A stretch of 35,373 nucleotides of DNA from an uncultured Pelagibacteraceae bacterium (GCA_902613065.1 CACMFU010000012.1:1-35373); one strand, 5' to 3'; numbered from the stretch's first letter, positions 9,698 through 18,408 are shown. Notes: a model not told the origin generated them from the letters alone. Numbers and translations: made by a program.

Positions 9698-10158
9698 TGT
9701 CAGCAGATGAAAATTTAATGAAATTAAATATAAAATTACCAAAAGCAAATGATCCTGTTGGATCATATGCTGCTACAAGAATATCTAGAAATTTACTATA
9801 TATATCTGGTCAAATATCAATTGATGAAAATGGAAATTTAATTAAAGGTAAACTCGGAAAAGATTATAATACTGAACAAGGTTATGAGGCAGCTAAAAGA
9901 TGTGCATTAAGTATAATATCTCAAGCAAAGAAAGCATGCGGTGATGATTTATCCAAAATTAAATCATGTTTGAAACTCACTGGATATGTTAATTCTACTG
10001 ATGATTTTACTGAACAACCAAAAGTCATAAATGGAGCTTCAGATCTAATAAAAAAAGTATTTGATGAAGCTGGTTCACATGCAAGAGCTGCTGTAAGTAC
10101 TAACAGCCTTCCATTAGGTGTCGCAGTTGAAGTTGATGCAATATTTGATCTTAATTAA
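9697..10158 (+). CDS. RidA/YjgF-YER057c-UK114 family protein
   Basis: 153 residues of the Rid superfamily: NLLYISGQISIDENGNLIKG near residue 30 and HARAAVSTNSLPLGVAVEVDA at the C-terminus. Arg130 in that block corresponds to the arginine that binds the imine carboxylate in active RidA, so deaminase activity on reactive enamines/imines (for example 2-aminoacrylate) is plausible. It is longer than the 126-130 residue archetype and resembles the approximately 150-residue subgroup, whose physiological substrate is less certain. The start is fused to the topA stop (TAATG), so translation is probably coupled to topA although no functional link is known. Its stop abuts the convergent ugd stop with no gap. 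Confidence 0.88.
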   Translation: MSADENLMKLNIKLPKANDPVGSYAATRISRNLLYISGQISIDENGNLIKGKLGKDYNTEQGYEAAKRCALSIISQAKKACGDDLSKIKSCLKLTGYVNSTDDFTEQPKVINGASDLIKKVFDEAGSHARAAVSTNSLPLGVAVEVDAIFDLN

Positions 10159-11448
10159 TTATCTACCAATACTAAAATAATTTATTTTATTTTTTTTCAT
10201 TTCAGAAGTTGAATAAAGATTTCTCATATCAAAAACTTTAAAATTTCTTTTTTTATTAATTTTTTTAAAGTTGAGTTGTTTAAATTCATTCCATTCTGTA
10301 TGAATAATTATTAAATCTGCACTTTTACAAGCATCTTTTATATTTTCAAAAAAATTTACATTTTTAGATTTAAATTCTTTTTTCTTACCTGTTGGTTCAT
10401 AATAATTTATATATGCACCTTTTCTTGATAAGGCTGGTATCATTTTTAATGAGGAAGATTCTCTCATATCATCAGTTCCTGGTTTAAAAGTAACACCCAA
10501 AAATGTAATATTTTTATTTTTAATTTTGTTATTCATTATTTTGCTAATTTTATTTATTAATAAATTAGATCTTTTATCATTTGAATTAATTACTGATTTT
10601 ACAACTGAAAGATTTGTTTTAAACATTCGACCAGTTGAAACGAGTGCCCTTGTATCTTTTGGAAAACATGATCCACCGTAAGCTGGGCCTGCACGTAAAA
10701 ATCTGCTTCCAATCCTTTCATCTAAACCCATGCCAATTGCTACTTCTTTAACATCTATATTTGAATTTTCACATAAATTGGCTATTTCATTAATGAATGT
10801 AATTTTAGTGGCTAAAAAAGCGTTTGATGCATATTTAATTAATTCAGCAGATCTTCTAGAAGTATGAAAATATCTGCCACCCTTCTTAATTAAAGGCAGA
10901 TATAATTTTTTCATAATTTTATTTGCTTTGTTGCTGTTTGTGCCTACTACAACTCTATCTGGAAATTGAAAATCTCTTATAGCTTCACCTTCTCTTAAAA
11001 ATTCAGGATTGGATACAACATCAAACTTATTTTTATTTTTTTTTGATTTTAAGATTTTTGTAATTTTATCACCTGTGGTAACTGGGACTGTAGATTTAGT
11101 AACTATTATTTTATATTTATTTAGATTAGATTTTATACTTTTGACAACATTAAATACATATTTTAAATCAGCTTTATTATTTTTAGTGGGTGTTCCGACG
11201 CAAATAAAGATGATATCTGACTTTTTTATTGAGTTAGAAATATTAGTTGAAAATAAAAGTCTTTTTTTTTTTAAATTTCTTTCAACCAATTCTTGAAGAC
11301 CAGGTTCATAAATCGGTATTATTCCTTTATTCAATTTTTCTATAATTTCTTTATTAATATCAACACAAATAACTGTATTGCCTAAATCAGAAAAACAAGC
11401 TCCACTAACCAAACCAACATATCCAGATCCTATAATACAAATTTTCAT
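10159..11448 (-). CDS. ugd: UDP-glucose 6-dehydrogenase
   Basis: 429 residues. N-terminal NAD-binding Rossmann motif IIGSGYVGLVSGACF from residue 5, central YASNAFLATKITFINEIA, and the catalytic cysteine Cys261 in AYGGSCFPKDTRALV; the C-terminal part has VTFKPGTDDMRESSSL. It oxidises UDP-glucose twice to UDP-glucuronate, a precursor of uronic-acid-containing surface glycans and glycolipids. The start overlaps the galU stop as ATGA, so the enzyme and its substrate supplier are one operon. The C-terminal third is unusually rich in Lys/Asn. Convergent with the RidA gene at 0-base distance, leaving no room for a terminator between stops. Confidence 0.96.
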   Translation of the reverse strand: MKICIIGSGYVGLVSGACFSDLGNTVICVDINKEIIEKLNKGIIPIYEPGLQELVERNLKKKRLLFSTNISNSIKKSDIIFICVGTPTKNNKADLKYVFNVVKSIKSNLNKYKIIVTKSTVPVTTGDKITKILKSKKNKNKFDVVSNPEFLREGEAIRDFQFPDRVVVGTNSNKANKIMKKLYLPLIKKGGRYFHTSRRSAELIKYASNAFLATKITFINEIANLCENSNIDVKEVAIGMGLDERIGSRFLRAGPAYGGSCFPKDTRALVSTGRMFKTNLSVVKSVINSNDKRSNLLINKISKIMNNKIKNKNITFLGVTFKPGTDDMRESSSLKMIPALSRKGAYINYYEPTGKKKEFKSKNVNFFENIKDACKSADLIIIHTEWNEFKQLNFKKINKKRNFKVFDMRNLYSTSEMKKNKINYFSIGR

Positions 11449-12260
11449 AACTTAGAAATTTCAATACCTGATTTAATATAACCTTTCAAAGACCCACAAT
11501 CTAAATAATTACCTTTAAATTTATGTCCGATGAATAAATTTTTATCTAATATCATTCTTCTTATTGCATCTGTAATATGTATTTCTCCACCTTTACCTTT
11601 TTTTTGATTTTTCAAATAATGAAAAATTTTTTTTGATAAAATGTATCTTCCTATAACAGCGTTATTTGAAGGAGCATCTTTAGTATTAGGTTTTTCAATT
11701 ACATCGGCAATTTTAAAATTTAATTTATCAATATTTTTTTTTATTGAATAAATGCCCCAGCGATCTACATTGTTTTTTTTAACTTTCATACTAGCCATTA
11801 CAGATCCTTTTAATTTTTTATGAATTTTTATCATATCTTTTGAACAATTCTTTTTCATAATTAAATCATCAGGTAACAACATTAAAAAATAATTATTTTT
11901 TATAAGTTTTTTAGTTTTAAGTACAGCATCTCCTGTTCCCATGGGTTTATTTTGATAAACAAATTTAATTTTTTTTTTAAAAAAAAGAATTTTTTTATAC
12001 TCTTTAATTATTCTAGGATCTTTTTTTTTTTTTATAATTGATTTGTAAAAATTGTCGTTATTGAAATATTTCTTTATCATCTCTTTTTTTTTTGAAATAA
12101 TAAAAATTATTTCACTTACACCAGCTTCAATACATTCATCTAAAATATACTCAATTCCTGGTTTTCCATTTATTGGAAGCAGTTCTTTAGGAAAAACACT
12201 TGTCAAAGGTAGCAAACGTGTACCTAAACCAGCAAGAGGAATTATAGCTTGTTTAATCAT
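11445..12260 (-). CDS. galU: UTP-glucose-1-phosphate uridylyltransferase
   Basis: 271 residues, somewhat shorter than the usual 290-300. The nucleotidyltransferase signature IIPLAGLGTRLLPLTSVFPK is at residues 6-25, followed by ELLPINGKPGIEYILDE. Other GalU-specific blocks are YQNKPMGTGDAV (uridine site), FLMLLPDDLI, and GNYLDCGSLKGYIKSGIE at the end. It makes UDP-glucose for ugd, which overlaps it downstream by 4 bases. A run of 13 T at 12021-12033 lies inside the gene and encodes a Lys stretch. A 34-base divergent gap separates it from panC. Confidence 0.95.
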   Translation of the reverse strand: MIKQAIIPLAGLGTRLLPLTSVFPKELLPINGKPGIEYILDECIEAGVSEIIFIISKKKEMIKKYFNNDNFYKSIIKKKKDPRIIKEYKKILFFKKKIKFVYQNKPMGTGDAVLKTKKLIKNNYFLMLLPDDLIMKKNCSKDMIKIHKKLKGSVMASMKVKKNNVDRWGIYSIKKNIDKLNFKIADVIEKPNTKDAPSNNAVIGRYILSKKIFHYLKNQKKGKGGEIHITDAIRRMILDKNLFIGHKFKGNYLDCGSLKGYIKSGIEISKL

Positions 12261-12274
12261 TAAGATGTTTTACT

Positions 12275-12284
12275 TATAATCATA
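12275..12284. promoter_or_regulatory. Overlapping divergent -10 boxes of panC (+) and galU (-)
   Basis: Plus strand: perfect TATAAT at 12275-12280, with a weak -35 TTTAAT at 12252-12257 (17-base spacer), 14 bases before the panC ATG. Minus strand: TATGAT (5 of 6) reading 12284-12279, with TTAAAA at 12307-12302 as a 4-of-6 -35 inside panC. The two -10 boxes share bases 12279-12280. Read by eye; transcription is not demonstrated. Confidence 0.42.
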
Positions 12285-12294
12285 TTTATTAAAA

Positions 12295-13098
12295 ATGAAA
12301 ATTTTAAAAAATATTTTTGAACTAAATAAGGCAGTAAAAAATTACAAAAATGTTGGATTTGTACCTACAATGGGTGGAATTCATAAAGGCCACATATCTT
12401 TAATAAAAATTTCACAAAAAAATAACAAGGAAACAATAGTTAGTATTTTTGTCAATCCAACTCAATTCAATCAAAAAAAAGATTTTAAAAATTATCCTAG
12501 GAATATAAGAAAAGATATTTCGATATTAAAAAAACTAAAAGTTAATTATTTGTTTTTACCAGAGGTCAATGAAATATATAAAAATAAAATGAAAAATTTT
12601 AAACTTAATAAATCTGATAAAATTTTATGTGCTAAGTATAGAAAAGGTCATTTTGAGGGTGTATTAAACGTGATGAATAGATTGCTATCTATTGTTAAAT
12701 CTAAGCATGTTTATATGGGTGAAAAAGATTTTCAACAATACATGTTAATTAAAAGAATATTGGGTAAAAAATATAAAATAAATATTGTTGGTTGTCCTAC
12801 AATTCGAGAAAATAATAAAATTGCTTTATCCACAAGAAACAAATTGTTAAATAAATCATCCATAATAAAAGCATCAAAAATAGCCATCAAATTAGATAAG
12901 ATTAAAAGATTATCACAAACTAATAAATTTGTGGATTTGTCAAAATTCAAATATGAGCTTGAAAATAAATTTAAAATTAAAATTGATTATCTTGAATTTA
13001 GAGATGAGAAAAAAATGAAATTAGATAATTTTAAATCTAAATTTAGACTATTTATTGCCTACCATATTAATGGAATAAGATTGATTGATAATTTTTGA
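12295..13098 (+). CDS. panC: Pantothenate synthetase
   Basis: 267 residues of the PanC family. The ATP-binding HxGH is at residues 30-33 (PTMGGIHKGH), followed by SIFVNPTQFNQ, VMNRLLSIVKSKHVYMGEKDFQQ and IALSTRNKLL (the ISTRN pantoate/ATP loop). It joins pantoate and beta-alanine to pantothenate, the CoA precursor. No panB neighbour is present. The usual PTMGALH reads PTMGGIH, a mild change. By my count about 50 of 267 residues are lysine, even higher than its neighbours. The stop abuts the mgtE stop on the other strand with zero gap. No Shine-Dalgarno is visible ahead of the ATG. Confidence 0.95.
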   Translation: MKILKNIFELNKAVKNYKNVGFVPTMGGIHKGHISLIKISQKNNKETIVSIFVNPTQFNQKKDFKNYPRNIRKDISILKKLKVNYLFLPEVNEIYKNKMKNFKLNKSDKILCAKYRKGHFEGVLNVMNRLLSIVKSKHVYMGEKDFQQYMLIKRILGKKYKINIVGCPTIRENNKIALSTRNKLLNKSSIIKASKIAIKLDKIKRLSQTNKFVDLSKFKYELENKFKIKIDYLEFRDEKKMKLDNFKSKFRLFIAYHINGIRLIDNF

Positions 13099-14472
13099 CT
13101 ATAAAAAATAAGCTCCTACACCCAAGAAAGAAACGAATCCAATTACATCTGTTATTGTTGTAACAAATACACTAGAGGAAATTGCCGGATCAATTTTCAT
13201 TTTATTTAATGTTACAGGTACAAGAATACCAAAAAGACCGGCAACTATCATAGTTAAAACCATTGAAATTGAAATTATTAGGGAGAGCTGGATATCATTA
13301 AACCATAGTTGAACTATCAAAGAACTTATAATTGCAAAAATAACTCCATTTAAAACTCCAATATTAAATTCTTTAATAATATTATTAGTAAAATTATTTT
13401 TTGTTAAATCCTGTGTCGCTAAAGATCTTACTGTGACAGCTAATGTTTGCATGCCAGCGTTTCCACCCATTGATGCTACAATTGGCATTAAAAAAGCCAA
13501 TACTACCATTTGCTCTATAGTAGCACCAAATAGACTAATGCAATAAGTTGCTAGAAAAGCAGTAAACAAGTTTAATAACAACCAATTGAATCTTCTCTTA
13601 GTTTTTGTTATTACTCCATCAGTTATTTCTTCGTCACCTACTCCAGCTAATCTAAGTACATCCTCCTCAGCTTCTTCTTTTAATACTGTTAGAACATCAT
13701 CATAAGCTATCATCCCAACTAATTTGTCAGACTTATCCACTACAGCTGCTGAACTCAAATTATAATTTTCAAATAAATTACCAACTTCCTCTCTATCCAT
13801 ATCAACTGGTATTAATGTCTGGGACTCAGCCATAATAGACATCATTTTTGTGTCTCTTGGTGTTCTTAATACTCTAGATGAAGGAACTGTACCAATTGGT
13901 TTGAAATCTTGATCAACTATAAATATTTCGAGGAATTCTTCAGGAAGTTCTTTATTTTCTCTTAGATAATCTATTGTTTGTCCCACTGACCAGTTACTAG
14001 GTATGGCTGTAAATTCACGCTGCATTAGTCTCGCAGCAGAGTCTTCTGGATAACTTAAGCTTTCAAGCAATGCAAATCGATCTTTTGGAGGTAATGAGCT
14101 AAGTATTGTATTTTTATCTTTTTCATCTACATTTTCTAAAATCTTAATTGCATCATCTGACTCTAAATTTTTTAATATGTTTACTATTGAATCAGATGAT
14201 AAATAAGTAATCATCTCAGATTGAATTGATTCATTTAATTCTACAAAAACTTCTGGATCAACTTTGAAACTATTTAACTTTATTAAGTTTTCTCTGTCAT
14301 TTTGACTTAAGTGTTCAATTATATCAGCTGCGTCTGCTGGATGCATAGCGTTGAACGAATTTGTGATGAAACCAGCATCATTTGAGGCAATTTTATCTGT
14401 GACAACTTTGATGAATTCTTTATTAAATTCAAAGTTAACTTTTTTATCTTTAATTTTTTTCACTATAGTCAT
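13099..14472 (-). CDS. mgtE: Magnesium transporter MgtE
   Basis: 457 residues in the MgtE layout. Residues about 35-145 form the superhelical N domain (MHPADAADIIEHL and repeated acidic helices). Two CBS domains occupy about 150-270 (RELPEEF-type start, then VDKSDKLVGMIAYDDVL). Five membrane segments follow from about 293 to the end. The pore signature GGNAGMQTLAVTVRSLA is intact. The family forms a Mg2+-gated inner-membrane channel, with the acidic N and CBS domains sensing cytosolic Mg2+. It is a single-gene unit between two convergent/divergent neighbours: its stop abuts that of panC and 61 bases separate it from lipB. Confidence 0.95.
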   Translation of the reverse strand: MTIVKKIKDKKVNFEFNKEFIKVVTDKIASNDAGFITNSFNAMHPADAADIIEHLSQNDRENLIKLNSFKVDPEVFVELNESIQSEMITYLSSDSIVNILKNLESDDAIKILENVDEKDKNTILSSLPPKDRFALLESLSYPEDSAARLMQREFTAIPSNWSVGQTIDYLRENKELPEEFLEIFIVDQDFKPIGTVPSSRVLRTPRDTKMMSIMAESQTLIPVDMDREEVGNLFENYNLSSAAVVDKSDKLVGMIAYDDVLTVLKEEAEEDVLRLAGVGDEEITDGVITKTKRRFNWLLLNLFTAFLATYCISLFGATIEQMVVLAFLMPIVASMGGNAGMQTLAVTVRSLATQDLTKNNFTNNIIKEFNIGVLNGVIFAIISSLIVQLWFNDIQLSLIISISMVLTMIVAGLFGILVPVTLNKMKIDPAISSSVFVTTITDVIGFVSFLGVGAYFL

Positions 14473-14492
14473 AAAATTTACCTATAATTTAG

Positions 14493-14522
14493 TTGGCACT
14501 ATTAATACAAAATAAGAATAAT
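14493..14522 (+). promoter_or_regulatory. Candidate sigma70 promoter of lipB
   Basis: TTGGCA at 14493-14498 (5 of 6), an 18-base spacer and AATAAT at 14517-14522 (5 of 6). The -10 box ends 11 bases before the lipB ATG, so the transcript would have almost no leader. A second TATAAT at 14483-14488 lacks a recognisable -35. Confidence 0.42.
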
Positions 14523-14533
14523 ACAAATTTATA

Positions 14534-15157
14534 ATGACAATAGAGATCAAAAAGTCAGAAAAACCAATAAAATATAAATCTGCAATAGATATACTTGAAG
14601 ATAGATTAGAGCAAATCAAAGTAAATAAAAATAAAGAACTAATTTGGATACTTGAACATGAAGAGATTTATACTGGTGGAACAAGTTTTAGTATTAATGA
14701 GATTTTAGATAAATCTATAAACTTTATTAAAACAAACAGAGGTGGAAAAATAACATATCATGGTCCAGGTCAATTAGTTTTTTATTTTGTGATCGACTTG
14801 AACAAAAGAGGTAAAAATATAAAGAAAATAATAACTGCAATAGAAAGAACTATTATAGATACATTAAAAATTTATAATATAAAGAGTTTTGCTGATAGAA
14901 AAAATATAGGAATTTGGTTTAAGCATAAATCTGGTAAAGTAGATAAAATTGCAGCAATAGGCATAAAAGTAAAAAAATGGATTGCTTATCACGGATTTGC
15001 ATTAAATATATCTAATGATCTTAATGTTTATAATAAGATTGTTCCCTGTGGAATAAGGGATAGAGGGGTTTCCAATTTAAATAAGATTAAAAAACAAAAT
15101 TATAAAAATATTGAAAATGATTTGATAAAAAATTTTTTATCTAACATTAAAAATTAA
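14534..15157 (+). CDS. lipB: Lipoyl(octanoyl) transferase
   Basis: 207 residues. The LipB signature [18 protein letters not shown] is at about residue 75. Catalytic residues are readable: Lys138 in [13 protein letters not shown] and Cys172 in [14 protein letters not shown], with the [10 protein letters not shown] segment between. It moves octanoate from acyl carrier protein to lipoate-dependent enzymes, the first step of lipoylation. The start is the first ATG after a short AT-rich leader with no Shine-Dalgarno. Its last 11 bases overlap the convergent pseudouridine synthase gene. Confidence 0.95.
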   Translation: MTIEIKKSEKPIKYKSAIDILEDRLEQIKVNKNKELIWILEHEEIYTGGTSFSINEILDKSINFIKTNRGGKITYHGPGQLVFYFVIDLNKRGKNIKKIITAIERTIIDTLKIYNIKSFADRKNIGIWFKHKSGKVDKIAAIGIKVKKWIAYHGFALNISNDLNVYNKIVPCGIRDRGVSNLNKIKKQNYKNIENDLIKNFLSNIKN

Positions 15158-16055
15158 GTCTCTTAGTTTCTAACATATTTCTAAAATAATCTGGAGGGGT
15201 CGCTCTAAATGTATATTTTTTCTCATTTATTTTAAATTTTATTTCATAAGAGTGTAACATTAAATTTTTATTATTTATTTTTGAGTTATTTGTTGAATTA
15301 TATTTTTTATCTCCAATAATGGAATTTCCTAAATTAAATAATTGTTTTCTTAGTTGATGTTTTCTTCCTGTAATTGGATTTAGTTGAATAAAAGTTGCAT
15401 TATTATTTTTATCTAAGATTTCATATTTTGTTTCAGCTTTTTCAATAATTTTTTTTTTATTTTCAAATCTTATTAAGTCATCTTTTAGCTTACCTTTTTC
15501 ATTTAAAATCAATTCACCATTACAAATAGCTAAATAAGTTTTATAAACTTTTCTTAATCTAAAAAGTGAAGTAAGCAATTGTGCTGTTTCTCTATTTTTT
15601 GCGATTATAAAAACTCCTGAGGTATCCTTATCTAATCTGTGTACAGAAAATGGTTTTGTGTCTCTAAATAGTTTACTTTTCGCAAATATATCAATTATAT
15701 TCTTTTTTGATTTTGTGCCACCCTGGACTGAAATTCCTGATTGTTTATTTAGAACTACAAAATTATCATTATTTTCTATGATTAAATCTTCATTTTCTTT
15801 TATAATTTCATTATTAGGTATAAATTTTTCTTTATTTTGGTTTATAATTTTTTTAAATTGAATATTATATAATTCAATTTTATCATTAACTTGAATTTTT
15901 TTTGAGCTTTTAATTTTTTTTTTATTTAACTTAATTTTTCCATTTCTTAAGTTTTTTTCAATTAAACTTTGTGGAATTTGGCCGAAATAATTTCTTAAAA
16001 ATCTATCGATACGCATACCATTGAACGTCTTATCAACGTTTAATAGCTTTTTCAT
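15147..16055 (-). CDS. rluC: RluC/RluD-family 23S rRNA pseudouridine synthase
   Basis: 302 residues. An N-terminal S4 RNA-binding domain ([20 protein letters not shown]...NGKIKLN) is followed by the RluA-type catalytic domain. The key motif [17 protein letters not shown] contains the catalytic Asp142, and [15 protein letters not shown] is the second family signature. It isomerises uridines of 23S rRNA. I favour RluC over RluD from the overall layout, but the target uridines cannot be assigned by eye. It sits 10 bases behind rplQ on the same strand, so it is likely the tail of the alpha ribosomal operon. Its 3' end overlaps lipB by 11 bases on the opposite strand. Confidence 0.85.
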   Translation of the reverse strand: MKKLLNVDKTFNGMRIDRFLRNYFGQIPQSLIEKNLRNGKIKLNKKKIKSSKKIQVNDKIELYNIQFKKIINQNKEKFIPNNEIIKENEDLIIENNDNFVVLNKQSGISVQGGTKSKKNIIDIFAKSKLFRDTKPFSVHRLDKDTSGVFIIAKNRETAQLLTSLFRLRKVYKTYLAICNGELILNEKGKLKDDLIRFENKKKIIEKAETKYEILDKNNNATFIQLNPITGRKHQLRKQLFNLGNSIIGDKKYNSTNNSKINNKNLMLHSYEIKFKINEKKYTFRATPPDYFRNMLETKRLNF

Positions 16056-16065
16056 TTATTTAACT

Positions 16066-16506
16066 TTAAGCTGTCGCTTCTTTTGGAGCTTCTTTTTTTT
16101 TTTTTTTAGCTGGATCTTTCTTTTTTTTATCGACTCTTTTTGCTTCAATATCCCTATCTACAAATTCAATTACAGCCATTGGAGCATTATCACCATATCT
16201 AAATCCAGCTTTAATAATTCTTGTATATCCACCTTTTCTATTTTCATATCTTTTAGAAAGTGTTTTTTTTACCTTATTCGTAGATTTTATATCCTGTAAT
16301 TTTGAAATTAAAGTTTTTGTATTAGATAATGTATCTTTTTTGCCTAAAGTAATAATCTTATCTGCTTGAGGCTTTAGAACCTTTGCTTTTGGTAAAGTTG
16401 TTGTTATTTGCTCGTATTTAATCAACGAATTTAGCATATTTTTAATTAATGCTTTTCTATGTTCTGAAGTTCTATTGAGCTTCTTATAGCCCATTTTATG
16501 TCTCAT
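16066..16506 (-). CDS. rplQ: 50S ribosomal protein L17
   Basis: 146 residues beginning [20 protein letters not shown], the L17 signature, with TTLPKAKVLKPQADKIITL and GGYTRIIKAGFRYGDNAPMA further on. The last about 25 residues are a lysine-rich tail (DPAKKKKKEAPKEATA), partly encoded by 15 consecutive A on the coding strand (16093-16107), a slippage-prone tract. L17 sits near the peptide exit tunnel. The start shares one base with the rpoA stop. Confidence 0.96.
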   Translation of the reverse strand: MRHKMGYKKLNRTSEHRKALIKNMLNSLIKYEQITTTLPKAKVLKPQADKIITLGKKDTLSNTKTLISKLQDIKSTNKVKKTLSKRYENRKGGYTRIIKAGFRYGDNAPMAVIEFVDRDIEAKRVDKKKKDPAKKKKKEAPKEATA

Positions 16507-17534
16507 TAGATAGCTTCCTCAAGTTTTTTTGACAATTCAGCAATATTATCTGGTGGCCAATTAGGAATTTCCATTCCCAAATATAAAGACATTCCAGTTA
16601 GCACCTCTTTTATTTCATTAAGTGATTTTCTTCCAAAATTAGGTGTTCTTAACATTTCACCTTCTGATTTTTGAACCAAGTCTCCTATGTAAATAATGTT
16701 ATCATTCTTTAAACAATTCATGGATCTTACCGAAAGCTCTAACTCATCAACTTTTCTTAACAGGTTTTTATTAAACTCTGGTTCTGTAGGTTGGTCTTTA
16801 ACGATAATTTCTTGGGGTTCATCAAAATTTACAAACATTCCTAATTGATCTTGGAATATCCTTGCTGAATATGCTACTGCGTCTTCTGCTGAGATTGAGC
16901 CATTAGTCTCAACTTCCATTGTTAATTTATCATAATCTAAAGCTTTGCCTTCTCTAGCTGTACTTACTGAATAAGATACTTTTTTAACAGGACTAAAAAG
17001 GGAATCTATTGGTATTAAACCTAGAGGTGGTTCCTCTGGTTTATTCATATCAGCTGAAACATAACCTTTTCCGTTTCCAACTGTCATTTCCATATGAAAT
17101 TTAGTATTCTCATCTAAATTACAAATAACTAAATCTGGATTTAGTATTTCAATATCAGTAATCGGAGTTATATCGGATGCCTTAATTTCACCTGGACCTT
17201 TAGCATCTAGAATTAATCTCTTTGGTTCATCAGTTGAGCTTTTTAGAGCCAATGATTTAACATTTAGCACAATATCAGTTACATCTTCTCTAACACCTTT
17301 TATTGAAGTAAACTCGTGTAAAACCCCATCTATTTGAATTGAGGTTACCGCAGCACCTCTAATTGAAGATAAAAGAATTCTTCTCAAAGAATTCCCTAAT
17401 GTTAAACCATAACCTTTTTCTAATGGTTCAGCGGTAATTTTTGCAAATGTTTTATCATCACTTAACTGAACATCTAATTTCGCAGGTTTGATCAATGATT
17501 TCCAATTTTTTGAATTTACTTCTGTTTGTTCCAT
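16506..17534 (-). CDS. rpoA: DNA-directed RNA polymerase subunit alpha
   Basis: 342 residues. The N-terminal dimerisation domain shows [23 protein letters not shown] split around residue 40-60 and [12 protein letters not shown]. After a linker the C-terminal domain carries [15 protein letters not shown], which retains the Arg/Asn/Lys residues that contact UP-element DNA and activators. A clear Shine-Dalgarno AAGGAG (plus-strand positions 17541-17546, inside the rpsK end) sits six bases before the ATG, although the start also overlaps the rpsK stop by one base. It assembles with beta and beta-prime; rpoC is at the right end of this window. Confidence 0.98.
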   Translation of the reverse strand: MEQTEVNSKNWKSLIKPAKLDVQLSDDKTFAKITAEPLEKGYGLTLGNSLRRILLSSIRGAAVTSIQIDGVLHEFTSIKGVREDVTDIVLNVKSLALKSSTDEPKRLILDAKGPGEIKASDITPITDIEILNPDLVICNLDENTKFHMEMTVGNGKGYVSADMNKPEEPPLGLIPIDSLFSPVKKVSYSVSTAREGKALDYDKLTMEVETNGSISAEDAVAYSARIFQDQLGMFVNFDEPQEIIVKDQPTEPEFNKNLLRKVDELELSVRSMNCLKNDNIIYIGDLVQKSEGEMLRTPNFGRKSLNEIKEVLTGMSLYLGMEIPNWPPDNIAELSKKLEEAI

Positions 17535-17971
17535 TAAACTCTCCTTTTTTTAGGTGGCCTTGTTCCATTGTGCGGCATCGGTGTTGTATCTTTAATTGAT
17601 ATAATTTTAAAACCTCTAGCTTGCAAAGCTCTTAGAGCTGTTTCTCTACCTGATCCAGGCCCTTTAACTTCAACAGATAAAATTTTCATACCTACTTCTA
17701 AAGCCTTAATTGCTGCGGCGTCAGCAGCAACTTGTGCTGCGTATGGCGTAGATTTTCGTGAACCTTTAAACCCTTTTTGTCCAGCTGAAGCCCAAGAAAC
17801 TACATTTCCATTAGTATCAGCGATAGAAACTATGGTATTATTAAAAGTAGACTGAACATAAGCAATACCATTTAAAATATTTTTTTTTCCTTTTTTTTTC
17901 TTTGAATAAGAACTTTTTTTAGATTTAATTTCTTTTTTTTGGTCTTTATTTTCTATTACTTCTTTTTTCAT
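17534..17971 (-). CDS. rpsK: 30S ribosomal protein S11
   Basis: 145 residues. The first about 30 are a lysine-rich extension; the conserved body begins with [19 protein letters not shown] and includes [20 protein letters not shown] and the C-terminal [13 protein letters not shown]11 lines the platform of the small subunit and contacts mRNA at the Shine-Dalgarno helix. One-base overlaps join it to rpsM upstream and rpoA downstream. Confidence 0.97.
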   Translation of the reverse strand: MKKEVIENKDQKKEIKSKKSSYSKKKKGKKNILNGIAYVQSTFNNTIVSIADTNGNVVSWASAGQKGFKGSRKSTPYAAQVAADAAAIKALEVGMKILSVEVKGPGSGRETALRALQARGFKIISIKDTTPMPHNGTRPPKKRRV

Positions 17972-18354
17972 TATTTTTTAAGTGGTGTTAGTTTTTTACC
18001 AGCAATTGCAATTGCTTTTCCTTTTCTTGTTCTGGAATTACATCTTGTTCTTTGACCTCTCACAGGAAGTTTTTTTCTATGTCTTGATCCTCTATAGGTT
18101 GCTAGATCAATTAATCTTTTGATACTTAAAGAGGTTTCCCTTCTTAAATCACCCTCAACAATAAATTTCTGATCAATGTATTCTCTAATTTTTAAAATTT
18201 GATCATCTGTTAATTCATTTACCCTTTTCGATTTTGGAATTTCTAAATCATTACAAATCTGCATAGAAAATTTATTACCAATACCATAAATATAAGTAAG
18301 TCCAACATGAACTAATTTATTCTGTGGTATGTTTACACCTGCAATACGAGCCAT
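17971..18354 (-). CDS. rpsM: 30S ribosomal protein S13
   Basis: 127 residues, normal. The start [21 protein letters not shown] and the basic tail [20 protein letters not shown] are the S13 signature; it bridges to the large subunit and contacts P-site tRNA through this tail. It is first in the rpsM-rpsK-rpoA-rplQ group and has its own sigma70-like promoter in the 54-base gap after adk. The usual neighbours rpmJ and infA are not in this gap. Confidence 0.97.
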   Translation of the reverse strand: MARIAGVNIPQNKLVHVGLTYIYGIGNKFSMQICNDLEIPKSKRVNELTDDQILKIREYIDQKFIVEGDLRRETSLSIKRLIDLATYRGSRHRKKLPVRGQRTRCNSRTRKGKAIAIAGKKLTPLKK

Positions 18355-18376
18355 AATTTTGTGATAAATTGTGCCT

Positions 18377-18404
18377 TTTATATAAGAAGATTAGTTAAAG
18401 TCAA
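18377..18404 (-). promoter_or_regulatory. Sigma70-like promoter of the rpsM-rpsK-rpoA-rplQ operon
   Basis: On the minus strand: TTGACT (18404-18399, 5 of 6), a 16-base spacer, then TATAAA (18382-18377, 5 of 6). Initiation is expected near 18370, about 16 bases before the rpsM ATG. This is one of the two best promoter matches seen and implies that rpoA and S13/S11/L17 can be made independently of the upstream run. Confidence 0.6.
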
Positions 18405-18408
18405 CGCC

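Noticed and set aside
16080..16110. T-run as intrinsic terminator after rplQ
   Set aside because: The run is in-frame lysine coding sequence of rplQ, on the wrong strand for a U-tract, and has no GC stem before it.
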